The notes: generated by a model not told the origin, from the sequence alone. Positions 17,324 through 26,362 are shown, numbered from the stretch's first letter. The stretch is 33,201 nucleotides of DNA from Pseudomonadota bacterium (GCA_021788645.1 JAJYKK010000033.1:1-33201); one strand, 5' to 3'. A program made the numbers and translations.

Positions 17324-18198
17324 TCTGGTACATTGTCATCGGCATCGCCGTTGCGGCGGCTATCGTTCTCGTGGTGCTGGGCCTCGCGGAAATGCAGTGG
17401 CAGATTCCGGAAGAGGAGCGCGAGTACCTCGACCCTCTGCCCTTCATCTTGCGCCTGTTCTGGCCACTCATCCGCTTTGTCGCGCACTATGCCGGCGCGC
17501 GCATGCCCGCGTCCTGGCTCGAGGCGGTGCACCGGCGCCTCGCCCGATCGGGGGCCAACTACATGATGAACGCCGAGGAATTCTTCGCGGTCATGTTCAT
17601 CGGGGCCGGCGCCGGCTATGCCTTTGCTTTCTTGGCCGTCCATTCGCTGGGCGGCGTGGTGGCCGCCGTAGTCCCCTTGCTGCTGGCCGTCATCGGCGCC
17701 TGGTATCCGTTCCTGTGGCTCGGCAACCGCTATGCGACGCGCGAGAAGGACATCCTCAAGGCATTGCCCATGTTCCTGGATTACCTGACCCTCGCCATGG
17801 AGGCCGGCCTCAATTTGGCCGGCGCGCTCGCCCAGACCGTCGAGAAGGGACCGGCCGGGGCCATGCGCCAGGAGCTCTTCCTTGTGCTGCGCGATCTGCG
17901 TGCCGGCCTCGGGCGAGCCGATGCCCTGCGCCGGATGGACAACCGCCTCAAGATTCCGGAAGTCAGTTCGGTGGTCTCTTCCGTCATTCAAGCCGAACAG
18001 GTGGGCGCAAGCGTGGGCAAGGTATTGCGCACGCAAGCCGAGCGGCGGCGCACGGAACGATTCCAGCGGGCCGAGAAGCTCGCGATGGAAGCGCCCGTGA
18101 AGCTCATCCTGCCGCTCGTGCTCTTTATCTTTCCGACGACCTTCATCATCCTGGCGTTCCCCATCGTCATGATGATCAAGCAGCAGGGGGTGCTATGA
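17320..18198 (+). CDS. tadC: Tad inner-membrane platform protein TadC
   Basis: A 292-residue T2SSF-domain protein, partner of TadB. It begins with the helix MIWYIVIGIAVAAAIVLVVLG and has the core DILKALPMFLDYLTLAMEAGLNLAGAL, then VVSSVIQAEQVGASVGKVLRTQAE, the second half of the T2SSF signature, and ends in hydrophobic PLVLFIFPTTFIILAFPIVMM. The ATG overlaps the tadB stop, and its own stop overlaps the start of the DUF192 gene. Confidence 0.94.
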   Translation: MIWYIVIGIAVAAAIVLVVLGLAEMQWQIPEEEREYLDPLPFILRLFWPLIRFVAHYAGARMPASWLEAVHRRLARSGANYMMNAEEFFAVMFIGAGAGYAFAFLAVHSLGGVVAAVVPLLLAVIGAWYPFLWLGNRYATREKDILKALPMFLDYLTLAMEAGLNLAGALAQTVEKGPAGAMRQELFLVLRDLRAGLGRADALRRMDNRLKIPEVSSVVSSVIQAEQVGASVGKVLRTQAERRRTERFQRAEKLAMEAPVKLILPLVLFIFPTTFIILAFPIVMMIKQQGVL

Positions 18199-18545
18199 GG
18201 GACGGGGCCGTATGCGATGCCCAGGGGCGCATCCTGGCCGCCGCGTACCGGACGGAGAACGCGTGGGAGCGCGCGCGCGGGTTGCTCGGGCGCCCGCCCC
18301 TCGGCCCCTCGCGAGGCTTGTGGATCGCGCCCTGCGGCGCCGTGCACACCTTCGGCATGGGCTATCCCCTGGATGTCGTCTTCTTGAATCGAGCCGGCAC
18401 CGTGTTGAAAATCGCGGCAGCGGTGCGTCCGCGCCGCATGGCATACGCCTATGGGGCATCAACGACCTTGGAGTTCGCCGCGGGACAAGCCGCGGCGCTC
18501 GAACTGCGCACTGGAATGCAATTGACATGGCACGCACGCAATTGA
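18195..18545 (+). CDS. DUF192 family protein
   Basis: A 116-residue DUF192 protein. The family core is visible: WERARGLLGRPPL, GLWIAPCGAVHTFGMGYPLDVVFL and the C-terminal TLEFAAGQAAALELRTG. The family is a small beta-rich domain without a firmly assigned biochemical role; many members have a signal peptide, this one does not. It sits inside the Tad operon, overlapping tadC by four bases and tadD by 19 bases, so it is made together with the pilus engine. I cannot say whether it acts in pilus assembly. Confidence 0.88.
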   Translation: MRDGAVCDAQGRILAAAYRTENAWERARGLLGRPPLGPSRGLWIAPCGAVHTFGMGYPLDVVFLNRAGTVLKIAAAVRPRRMAYAYGASTTLEFAAGQAAALELRTGMQLTWHARN

Positions 18546-19024
18546 GGCGTTGGGGCGCCGGACTTCTCAGCTTGGCGCTTGCCGGGTGTGCGGCGCCGCC
18601 CCCTCTTCTTTCATTGAGCGCGCAGGCACAAGCCGCATACCGCCAAGGCGACGTCAAGCACGCCCTGCCGGACTATCAGAAGCTGACGGCGGCGTCGCCC
18701 GACAACCCTGTCCTGTGGACCCGACTCGGCAACCTGTACGCGCACGAGCGCCAGCCCGCGGCGGCGATTCACGCCTACCGCCACGCCATTCGCCTCGATC
18801 CCCAGGACGGCGAAGCCTGGTACAACCTGGGCCTCGTCCGCTTCAAGCAATCCCTGGCGATATTCGTTCAGGCCTATGCGCTGTTGCCCCCGCGCGATCC
18901 CGCCCGGAGGAGAATCGAGTCCTTGCTGGCCGCGAACGGATACCTGTCCACCGGAATCGCGCACCGCCCCACGGGCGGGCAGGTCACCTCCCAACGGCGC
19001 ATGGGCCAGGGGAGGCTGCCGTGA
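18527..19024 (+). CDS. tadD: TadD-like TPR lipoprotein
   Basis: A 165-residue lipoprotein. The signal peptide ends in the lipobox LALAGC, with Cys21 as the acylation site. The mature part holds two to three TPR motifs (AQAAYRQGDVKHALPDYQKL, LWTRLGNLYAHERQPAAAIHAYRHAI and AWYNLGLVRFKQSL). TadD-class proteins are TPR lipoproteins likely to help place or assemble the secretin; it is shorter than many TadD proteins. It overlaps the DUF192 gene upstream and the TadE-like gene downstream (GTGA). Confidence 0.85.
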   Translation: MARTQLRRWGAGLLSLALAGCAAPPPLLSLSAQAQAAYRQGDVKHALPDYQKLTAASPDNPVLWTRLGNLYAHERQPAAAIHAYRHAIRLDPQDGEAWYNLGLVRFKQSLAIFVQAYALLPPRDPARRRIESLLAANGYLSTGIAHRPTGGQVTSQRRMGQGRLP

Positions 19025-19782
19025 AGCGCGCGCGCACGCCAGGCGTCCGACGCTTCCCATTGGGATGCGGCGAAACCGGGCAGGCGATGGCGGAATATCT
19101 CATCGTCCTCCCCTCGCTGCTCTTGCTGGTCCTGGGCGCCCTCCAGTTCGCGCTCGTCTTCATGGCCAAATCCACGCTGGATCTCGCGGCTTTCGACGGT
19201 GCCCGCAATGGAGCGCTCTACGACGCGTCCACGACGTCGATCCAGGAGGGCGTGGCGCGCGGCTTGGCCCCGCTCTACCAACGCGGGATGGCGGGTTCTG
19301 GACCTAGCCTGGCCGGCGTCGCGACGGCGGAGGCCGATGCCCTGCTGGCCGCCAAGAATCCGGCCACCGTCGATATCGAGCAGATCAATCCGTCCGCAAG
19401 CGCGTTCCAGGATTTTGCCACGGCGATCTCCTTCGCCGATGACAACGGCAATCTCCAGACGACGACCGCAATACCCAACAGCGGGTTGCTCTATCAATCG
19501 ACCACCCCGGGCACCGCGTCCAACGAGAGCATTCAGGATGCGAACCTGCTGAAAATTCATGTGCATTACTGCTATCCGCTGATCGTTCCCTTCGTCAATA
19601 CGACGATTCGCATCATCATGTCGGTGGCCGGCGCGCCATCCACATCGTCGTGGGTGCTCTCGCACGCGACCTACATCGGATCCGACACGGGCACGTGGGA
19701 TCAGGCATGCTACGCGAGCGGCGGCCTGCCTTTGGCGGCCTATGGAACCGCGCTGATGCAATCGCCGGCCATCGAAAACTAG
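19021..19782 (+). CDS. tadE: TadE-like minor pilin, last gene of the Tad operon
   Basis: A 253-residue TadE-like protein. The leader contains GETGQAMAEYLIVLPSLLLL, i.e. the GQAM-x-EY processing motif followed by the TadE helix, then FMAKSTLDLAAFDGARNGAL, a typical post-helix region. The rest is an exported domain with two late cysteines (YCYPL and QACYA). The GTG start overlaps the tadD stop and has a strong GGGGAGG six bases upstream. No gene follows for more than 1.1 kb, so this ends the operon. Confidence 0.85.
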   Translation: MKRARTPGVRRFPLGCGETGQAMAEYLIVLPSLLLLVLGALQFALVFMAKSTLDLAAFDGARNGALYDASTTSIQEGVARGLAPLYQRGMAGSGPSLAGVATAEADALLAAKNPATVDIEQINPSASAFQDFATAISFADDNGNLQTTTAIPNSGLLYQSTTPGTASNESIQDANLLKIHVHYCYPLIVPFVNTTIRIIMSVAGAPSTSSWVLSHATYIGSDTGTWDQACYASGGLPLAAYGTALMQSPAIEN

Positions 19783-20929
19783 GGAGGTCCTCGACGGCCG
19801 AGGAAAGACGCGACAGGAAATTGGCAGGTGATCCGCATGCAACCTCCCGTCCCTGTCTCGGGGACTTTGAAGCCCCTGCGGGAGGATGTCGCCCGGCCGG
19901 CGCACCGGCGAGGCGAGAACTCCCAGAGGGCGTGGGGTGAAAGGCGCATGGGCACCCGATGGCGGCGCCACAATCGCGGCAAGAACGCGTAGCCGCGGGA
20001 GTGTCCGGTTCGCCGCGCAGGAGCGAAGCCCGCGTTCTTCAATTAGAATCGCCGGTCGGCGCCCCGCAATGCGTGCCTCACCAAAGCCGTCGCGTGAGGC
20101 ATCTTGTCCTGCGCCGCGCCCAGGGTCCCCTGCGACAGCTGACGAAGAAGACACGCGGCGTTCCGGGGAACGATGGGACGTCTCCTCCGCGCGCACGCCG
20201 GCACGGCACATCGTGGACCGGTTCCGAACACCATGCAATGGACCCATAGCGGCGTGCGGCGAGCGCCACACGCTTGCGGAGCGCGGCGGCGCGATGGACT
20301 GTGCAAAGGTCTGCGCGATGGACGGCCGTCAGCGGGGCGCGAAAAATCTCGCCCCTCGCAGCGGGAGGCCATGATTGACGCCGCATGCGGCGCAACGAGA
20401 TTGGGGGTATCAATCGAATTTGAACGGCGGCCCGCGATGCGGCAACCTTCCGGGCATTGCTGCGGGGAATGCCGTGGACGAACCTCACTCGATACAGGGC
20501 CCGTCACGGCGGCGACCGAGGCGTCAAAACGTTTCAAGGGGGTCAAGACCCGGATCCGGATCGGCGTCTCGGCCGATGTTCTGATGCTCCTCGTCAAGAA
20601 GCGCCTCGGCCGCGTCACCCTTAGGCGAAAAATGGCACGCCAACAATCGCTTAGGGGAACGGAATACGGCCTAAACGATGACACAGTAATGTAACTAATT
20701 GAAATGGCTTTCAATTTGATGAGGGGCTCGTGGCAATGCAAGCCATACGGAAGATCCCGATGCCAGCGGCGAGCTTTCGTCGTGCCCAAACGGCGACTAT
20801 GCTGCATCGGCATGCCGATACGAGGCGTTACGCGCGAGTGGCCCCAGTACGCTTCGCAATTCTTGTTCTTGACCGAGCGATCCGCCTCAGACGCGCGATC
20901 GCCGGCACCCTTTCCGGGATTGGAGGAAA
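19783..20929. other. 1.1-kb region without a recognisable gene
   Basis: No convincing coding sequence was found on either strand, although several long open frames exist by composition. It holds a nested hairpin (19843-19885); a GGCGC/GCGCC stem around 19942-19970; a seven-base stem GCCTCAC/GTGAGGC near 20076-20101; and two perfect 14-base palindromes with a GCATGC or GGCATGCC centre, CGCCGCATGCGGCG at 20379 and ATCGGCATGCCGAT at 20806. The last 300 bases are less GC-rich and presumably hold the promoter of the beta-propeller gene, but no clear -35/-10 pair was identified. A small RNA or decayed gene is possible. Confidence 0.45.
19843..19885. other. Nested RNA hairpin downstream of the Tad operon
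   Basis: CCTCCCG (19843-19849) pairs perfectly with CGGGAGG (19879-19885), enclosing a second stem of TCCC (19850-19853) with GGGA (19861-19864) around a seven-base loop. The structure starts 61 bases after the last Tad gene. It could be the 3' end structure of the operon transcript or part of a small RNA; there is no T-run directly after it. Confidence 0.4.
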
Positions 20930-22438
20930 ATGAAGACATCACGAAAGACGCCGCTTGCCGCGCTAGCGCTTGCGGTGGGCGGGCTTGGCCTTGGCGGGCT
21001 GCCCGCGACCGCCGCGGTGAACCCGAACGGCGCCGCGAGCCATGACATCGTCGCGCCTGTTGGGCAAGGCGGCACCTACCCGCTTTCTCTGCCGGCCCCT
21101 CACGGTCCTCTCCCCTATGTGCTCACCGTCCGGGGAGGCCCTGACGGCATCACGGGCACTGCGATTCTTGAGGCCAGCGGCATGGCCAAGGCCCGTATCG
21201 AGATTCCGCCGGCGACTCCCCTCGGGGCTTGGCGGCTGCGCCTGACGGTCACCGCCGCCAATGGCCAGACGGCGTCGAGCACAGCCTGGTTGCTGGTCGA
21301 CGGAATCCTGGTCGCGACGGAGGGCCATTCCCCAGGCGTGCATGCGTATAGTCCGTCGGGGCGGCCGGTGCCGATGCCCGGCGCTTTCGCCGGGCTCGTT
21401 CGCCCCCGTGCGCTCGCTTACCGTGCCGCCGACAATTCGCTTTACGTGGCCGATGGCGGACACCCGAGCGCAAACGACGGCGCGATCAGGATCTTCAGCA
21501 ATGCAGGCACCCCCGCCATCAGCGGGGGATTCGCCGGCATCGCAAACCCGACCGCCATGAGCTATGCCAATGGCCAGTTTGTGGTGCGCCAAAACGATCA
21601 CCCCGGATGGTGGATTCTGGATGACGCCTACCAACCACTCGCTCGATCCGGCAGCCAATCGCCGACCTTCGCCCGGTTCACCGGCGACTCGGTTGGGGGG
21701 ATCTGTGCCACAGGATCGCAAGCGCGCATCTATGTGGCCTGGGGCAGTGGCGCGCCATCGGGCGTGCGCACCTACGATCCCGCCGGCAATCGCGTGTACC
21801 TGCCGGGCGCATTCCCGGACACAGGCGGGACGGAAGCGCATCTCGAGACACCCATGGAAGCCCCGCACGGCATTGGATGGAGCGCACCGTATCAACGGGT
21901 ATATGTCATGTTCAGCGAAATCTATGCCCACGGGGGAACGACTTCCCGGCTGGTCATCCATGCCTACCGCCCGGGGGGACAACGCATCCGGCTGGCGGGC
22001 GCCTTCCCCGGGCTCGGGGGAACGCCGTCGAGCCATTATTTGGCGCATACGGCCAACCAACTCACGGTCAGCAGCGTGACCGGCGATGTCTACGCCATCA
22101 CGGGCCATGACTCAGTAAACATTTACTCCCCCGATGGCCATCGGGTGGGCAGCTTTGCCATTCCCGGAGCCGCGAGCGCGATCCTCGCCGTCCCCTATGG
22201 GTGGCTCCAGCAGCCCCGCCGCGCGGCCAATGCGCCGACCGCGGTGCCCGCCGCATCCGGCGCCCCGGCATGCGCCGAGGGCCCATGCGCGCAGCACGCC
22301 GCGCCGGAAGCGGCCACAGGCGACGTGGTAAAGACTGTCGGGCACGCGGTTTCCAGCGCCACCGATGAAATCAACAAGGCAAGCGGCTTCCTGGAATCCA
22401 TATCCAACCTTTCCGGCCTCGCGCACAGCCTGCCTTGA
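20930..22438 (+). CDS. Secreted beta-propeller-like protein, possible pilus-associated adhesin
   Basis: The 502-residue protein has a signal peptide (residues 1-29, cut near ATA-AV). From about residue 130 a motif recurs: SPSGRPVPMPGAFAGL, SNAGTPAISGGFAGI, DPAGNRVYLPGAFPD, RPGGQRIRLAGAFPGL and SPDGHRVGSFAIPGA, each followed by hydrophobic strands. This spacing and the Y(S/D)P.G start fit an NHL- or SMP30-like beta-propeller. A C-terminal region (from about residue 430) is Ala/Pro-rich with two cysteines, then helical. GGAGG lies close to the ATG. It precedes the lipoprotein-mshE-mshG genes on the same strand, so a role as an extracellular component of the MSHA-type pilus is an inference from position only. 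Confidence 0.7.
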   Translation: MKTSRKTPLAALALAVGGLGLGGLPATAAVNPNGAASHDIVAPVGQGGTYPLSLPAPHGPLPYVLTVRGGPDGITGTAILEASGMAKARIEIPPATPLGAWRLRLTVTAANGQTASSTAWLLVDGILVATEGHSPGVHAYSPSGRPVPMPGAFAGLVRPRALAYRAADNSLYVADGGHPSANDGAIRIFSNAGTPAISGGFAGIANPTAMSYANGQFVVRQNDHPGWWILDDAYQPLARSGSQSPTFARFTGDSVGGICATGSQARIYVAWGSGAPSGVRTYDPAGNRVYLPGAFPDTGGTEAHLETPMEAPHGIGWSAPYQRVYVMFSEIYAHGGTTSRLVIHAYRPGGQRIRLAGAFPGLGGTPSSHYLAHTANQLTVSSVTGDVYAITGHDSVNIYSPDGHRVGSFAIPGAASAILAVPYGWLQQPRRAANAPTAVPAASGAPACAEGPCAQHAAPEAATGDVVKTVGHAVSSATDEINKASGFLESISNLSGLAHSLP

Positions 22439-22656
22439 TCGCCCGAACGCAACGCCGAGCCGGCGCCGGCCATGCGGGGGACGCCGGACCGGCCGGCCGC
22501 CGCGAGAGCGCACATGGGGCAGTGCACCGCTTGGCAGATGCCGTGGTTGGATTCGGGCGGTTGCGGCAGCCGCCCGGCGCATGGCATCCCCCGCCCTGGA
22601 TCGGCGAAGGCCCGCGAGGACGGGCGCCGACCGCTTGCCCCAAAACACCTCGGTTT

Positions 22657-22677
22657 GAAACGGACGCTCGCCGTTTC
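22657..22677 (+). other. Perfect inverted repeat before the lipoprotein gene
   Basis: GAAACGG and CCGTTTC form a seven-base perfect stem with loop ACGCTCG, 27 bases before the ATG of the lipoprotein gene. Five T follow nine bases later, at 22684-22688. It could be a weak terminator for the propeller gene, an operator, or a leader hairpin for the downstream pilus genes. Confidence 0.35.
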
Positions 22678-22704
22678 GACATGATTTTTCGCAAAGGAAC
22701 CACA

Positions 22705-23433
22705 ATGCCCACACCCTTGGTACCCTCTCGGAAGAGCCAAAAGCCCGGTATCGCCCTGCTGCTCGCCAGCCTTTCACTGGTCGGCTGCAGCCGCACGCAG
22801 GCGGACTGGAATCTCGCGCGACTGTCATCGCTGGCCAACTATTCATGGTCCTACAGCATGGACAACGGGGTGATGCGCATGAATCTGACCGGCGTCTTTG
22901 TGAACGCCGGCAACTATGAGTACCAGATGAATCAGGGCGCCAAGACACGAGTCGTCGGAGCGCAGGTGTTCGAGCATCTCGCGGCGGCGCCGCTGGGCAA
23001 TTTTGGCTGGACGCTCCTCCGGGGGCAACGTCGGCCGAGCGAGGGCGAGGGCCCTGCGGCGCGCCACTTCTACGATATCGTCACCAACACCGGCGCATAC
23101 CGCACCCAGGCATCGGGGGAGTGCCGTGTCGCAGGAGAGGTCGGCACGCAATACCTCATCAGCACCCGGAATGGCGGGCCCTATGCGCAGCACGGGCGGG
23201 CATGCGTTGCGCAGCGCGGCGGCGCGCTGCTGAGCTTTAGCTTCCTCGCCGCTACGGGAAGCGGCTCTGCTCCCTTGGGCGATCGTTTCGTCGTCACGCG
23301 CATCGGCGGATTTCCGCCCTTTCCTGTCCCTTCCACGGCCAGTCCATTCGCCGGGATGGGGTGCCGCTTTGCCGTCACCCACGCCGCGAACCTGGCGCAG
23401 GCGATGAAGGTCTGCGGCAAGAAGACACCATGA
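22705..23433 (+). CDS. Unknown lipoprotein, coupled to mshE
   Basis: A 242-residue protein with a lipoprotein signal peptide: hydrophobic IALLLASLSL then the lipobox LVGC with Cys28. The mature part has no family I recognise; it contains four further cysteines (ECRV, ACVA, MGCRF, KVCGK) that could form two disulfides. AAGGA lies six bases before the ATG. Its stop overlaps the mshE start by four bases (ATGA), so it is made with the pilus ATPase. Known MSHA clusters have MshN and MshM just before MshE; this protein does not look like either. A role in secretin placement or pilus assembly at the outer membrane is an inference from position. Confidence 0.78.
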   Translation: MPTPLVPSRKSQKPGIALLLASLSLVGCSRTQADWNLARLSSLANYSWSYSMDNGVMRMNLTGVFVNAGNYEYQMNQGAKTRVVGAQVFEHLAAAPLGNFGWTLLRGQRRPSEGEGPAARHFYDIVTNTGAYRTQASGECRVAGEVGTQYLISTRNGGPYAQHGRACVAQRGGALLSFSFLAATGSGSAPLGDRFVVTRIGGFPPFPVPSTASPFAGMGCRFAVTHAANLAQAMKVCGKKTP

Positions 23434-25130
23434 ACCGACCGGAAAAAACGCGCCTGGGCGACATCCTCCTGCAGCAGCAGGTCCTCCTGCCGGAGCAGCT
23501 TGCCTTCGCCCTAAGGGAGCAGGAGCGCACCGGCAAGAAGCTTGGGCGCCTCCTCGTGGAAAACGGCTTCATCACGGAAGGCGAGATTTCCCACGCGCTC
23601 TCCCGTCAGCTCGGCATTCCCTATGTCGATCTCGCCCATCATCCCGTCAGGCCCGATCTCGTGCGCCTGTTGCCGGAACTCGCGGCCAGGCGATATCGCG
23701 CCATCGTGATCGCCGAGGAGGGCGACGCCTTGCTGGTGGGGATGGCCGACCCCACGGATCTCTTCGCCTTCGACGAGCTGACACGCCAGCTGGGCCGCGA
23801 CATCCATTTGGCGGTGGTCACGCAGAGCCTGCTGCTCACGGTCATCGACAAGAGCTACCGGCAAACCGACCAGATCAGCGATCTCGCCAAGGCGCTCGGC
23901 GAGGAACTGGGCGAGGTCACCGTCGATTTCGGCACGAACGGCATTCCCGACGCGGCCGAGCAGGCGCCCATCGTCAGGCTGCTGCAGACCGTGTTCGAAG
24001 ACGCCCTCAAGATGGGCGCCTCCGACATCCACATCGAACCCCAACACGACGCGCTATCCATACGGCTGCGCATCGATGGGGCGCTGCACCCGCAGACGCA
24101 GGCCGATCTGCGGATTGCGCCCGCCGTGGCGCTCCGCCTGAAGCTGATGGCCGGACTCGACATCTCGGAGAAGCGCGTGCCCCAGGATGGCCGCTTCGCG
24201 ATCAAGGTGGCCCACGCGCAGATCGACGTGCGCATCTCCTGCGTACCGACCCAATACGGCGAATCGCTCGTCCTGCGGCTGCTTAATCAAAGCGGGGGGA
24301 TCTTGAGCCTCGAGCGCCTCGGGATGCCCGCCGACACGCTCGAGCGATTCCGCCGCGCGATCTCGCGGCCGAGCGGCATGGTCCTGGTGACTGGCCCCAC
24401 AGGCAGCGGCAAGACCACCACGCTCTATGCAGCCATGGCCGAACTCAACAAACCGCACATCAAGATCCTCACTGTCGAGGATCCGGTCGAGTATCGCCTC
24501 GGCGGCATCAACCAGGTGCAGGTCAACGAGAAAATCGACCTCGGCTTCGCGCGCGTGTTGCGCGCCTTCCTGCGCCAAGATCCGGACATCATCATGCTGG
24601 GCGAGATCCGTGACCCGGAAACCGCGCAGACCGGGCTGCGCGCCGCCATGACGGGGCACTTGGTGCTGTCCACGCTGCATACCAATGACAGCGCCAGCAC
24701 CCCGTTGCGCCTGCTGGACATGGGAATCCCCCGGTACCTGCTCGCGGCCTCCCTGCGCGCCGTGGTCGCCCAGCGCCTGCTGCGCGCGATCTGCCCAAAC
24801 TGTGCCGAAGACCATGCACTGACCGCGCATGAACACGACTGGCTGACGGCCGAACTGGCCCACCCCGCCAGCCACGTCTATCGCCATGGCCGCGGCTGCA
24901 GCCACTGCAACCAAACCGGCTACCGGGGACGGGTCGGCGTCTATGAACTACTGGAAATGACGGTGCCCCTGCTCGAGGCCGCCCACCATGCCAACCCCGC
25001 CCGCTTCCGGGAAGCGGCCAACCGCCAGCTGGCCGGCCAAACCTTGCGCCGGCGCGCCGTCGATCTCGCGCTCGCCGGCAGGAGCACGGTATCGGAAGCC
25101 ATGCGCATCGACCACGAGCTTGAGGGCTAA
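23430..25130 (+). CDS. mshE: MSHA pilus extension ATPase MshE
   Basis: A 566-residue PilB/GspE-type ATPase. Residues 8-68 form an MshEN domain, the c-di-GMP-binding module of MshE: RLGDILLQQQVLLPEQLAFALREQ and KLGRLLVENGFITEGEISHALSRQ are its two 24-residue half motifs, though the Gly of the first half is Gln17. The ATPase core has Walker A GPTGSGKTT (322-330), TVEDPVEY, the Asp-box segment DPDIIMLGEIRDPETAQ and TLHTNDSAS. A zinc-type CPNC (455-458) and CSHC pair follows. The ATG overlaps the lipoprotein stop. Regulation of pilus extension by c-di-GMP is likely but the altered motif leaves some doubt. Confidence 0.94.
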   Translation: MNRPEKTRLGDILLQQQVLLPEQLAFALREQERTGKKLGRLLVENGFITEGEISHALSRQLGIPYVDLAHHPVRPDLVRLLPELAARRYRAIVIAEEGDALLVGMADPTDLFAFDELTRQLGRDIHLAVVTQSLLLTVIDKSYRQTDQISDLAKALGEELGEVTVDFGTNGIPDAAEQAPIVRLLQTVFEDALKMGASDIHIEPQHDALSIRLRIDGALHPQTQADLRIAPAVALRLKLMAGLDISEKRVPQDGRFAIKVAHAQIDVRISCVPTQYGESLVLRLLNQSGGILSLERLGMPADTLERFRRAISRPSGMVLVTGPTGSGKTTTLYAAMAELNKPHIKILTVEDPVEYRLGGINQVQVNEKIDLGFARVLRAFLRQDPDIIMLGEIRDPETAQTGLRAAMTGHLVLSTLHTNDSASTPLRLLDMGIPRYLLAASLRAVVAQRLLRAICPNCAEDHALTAHEHDWLTAELAHPASHVYRHGRGCSHCNQTGYRGRVGVYELLEMTVPLLEAAHHANPARFREAANRQLAGQTLRRRAVDLALAGRSTVSEAMRIDHELEG

Positions 25131-25132
25131 GG

Positions 25133-26362
25133 ATGCCGCAATTTGCCTACAAAGCGCGCAACGCCGTCGGCGAGCCGCTGTCCGGGCACCTGGAGGGCAG
25201 CGACAGCGCCCAGGTGGCTGACCTCCTGTTCTCCCGGGATCTGACGCCCGTCGAGATCGTTGGCGTTCCCGACAGGCCCTCCGCCCACCGCCACGTCATG
25301 CTGGGGCGCTTGTTCGCACCCCAGATCAGCGTCGTCGATCTGATGTTGTTTTCGCGCCAGATGCACACGCTGCTCAAGGCCGGGGTCCCCATCCTGCAAG
25401 CGCTCGCCGGCCTCCAGAGATCCTCCAGCTCCCCCGCGCTCAATGCGCTCCTGCGCGACATCAGCGACAGTCTCGACATGGGCCGCGAGTTGAGCGCCGC
25501 CATGCGCCGCCATCCGGAAGTCTTCTCGCCGCTTTACATCAGCATGATCCGGGCAGGCGAGCTGACGGGCACGCTGGATCGGATGTTCCTGCAATTGTTC
25601 GCCCATCTCCAGTTCGAGAAGGAGATGGGCGAGCGGATACGCCAGGCGTTGCGTTATCCGAGCTTCGTGGTCGCCGCCATGGCGGTGGCCGTCATCGTGA
25701 TCAATGTGCTCGTGGTGCCCTCGTTCGCGAAGGCCTATCAGAACTTCCACGCCGCCCTCCCGATCCCCACCCGCGCGCTGATCGCCTGCTCCCATTTTCT
25801 CCTTGACGAATGGCTCTGGCTGGCCGCGGCGGCAGCCGGCCTTGCCGGCGCGGCGCATTTCTATCTCAAGACCCCGCAAGGGCGCTTCCGTTGGGACCGC
25901 CTGAAGCTTAGGCTGCCACTGGCCGGCAAGATCATTCTGAAGGGGATCCTCGCCCGCTTCGCGCGCACCTTCGCGCTCACCTTGCGCAGCGGGATCCCCG
26001 TCGTGCACGGCTTGGCCATTGCTGCACAGGTCGTCGACAACGCCTTCCTAACGCAGCGGGTTGAACAGATGCGCGACGGCGTCGCTCGCGGCGAAAGCAT
26101 CTCTCGCACCGCCCTCGCCGCGGATATCTTCACCCCCGTCGTTTTGCAGATGATGATTGTCGGGGAGGAATCCGGAGAGCTCGATGACCTCATGCAGGAG
26201 ATCTCCGAGATGTACGAGCGCGAAGTCGATTATGAGGTGAAAACCTTGAGCACGCAGATCGAGCCCATTCTCGTCATCGGCTTGGGCGTGCTCGTGCTGG
26301 TGCTCGCCCTGAGCGTCTTCCTGCCCATGTGGGACCTTGGCCGAGCCGCCTTGCATCAGTGA
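25133..26362 (+). CDS. mshG: MSHA inner-membrane platform protein MshG (PilC/GspF family)
   Basis: A 409-residue polytopic protein with the usual N-terminal segment FAYKARNAVGEPLSGHLEG and two T2SSF domains: LMLFSRQMHTLLKAGVPILQAL with ISMIRAGELTGTLDRMF, then LARFARTFALTLRSGIPVVHGL with MMIVGEESGELDDLM. A C-terminal helix VIGLGVLVLVLALSVFLPM completes the fold. It forms the membrane platform on which MshE acts. It starts two bases after the mshE stop, with GAGG in the end of mshE as ribosome site. Confidence 0.94.
   Translation: MPQFAYKARNAVGEPLSGHLEGSDSAQVADLLFSRDLTPVEIVGVPDRPSAHRHVMLGRLFAPQISVVDLMLFSRQMHTLLKAGVPILQALAGLQRSSSSPALNALLRDISDSLDMGRELSAAMRRHPEVFSPLYISMIRAGELTGTLDRMFLQLFAHLQFEKEMGERIRQALRYPSFVVAAMAVAVIVINVLVVPSFAKAYQNFHAALPIPTRALIACSHFLLDEWLWLAAAAAGLAGAAHFYLKTPQGRFRWDRLKLRLPLAGKIILKGILARFARTFALTLRSGIPVVHGLAIAAQVVDNAFLTQRVEQMRDGVARGESISRTALAADIFTPVVLQMMIVGEESGELDDLMQEISEMYEREVDYEVKTLSTQIEPILVIGLGVLVLVLALSVFLPMWDLGRAALHQ

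Noticed and set aside
19837-19992. Small frame with LKPLRED and GENSQRAWGERR, reminiscent of the tails of some IS605 OrfB proteins
   Set aside because: No zinc ribbon or RuvC residues precede it and I cannot confirm the resemblance; a translated search would decide.
20043-20942. 299-codon open frame on the minus strand in the gap before the propeller gene
   Set aside because: No ribosome site, no hydrophobic or domain pattern, Arg/Ser-rich as expected for a chance frame.
23361-23429. Longer upstream start for mshE
   Set aside because: The extension overlaps the lipoprotein and has no family similarity; the ATGA overlap gives the natural start.
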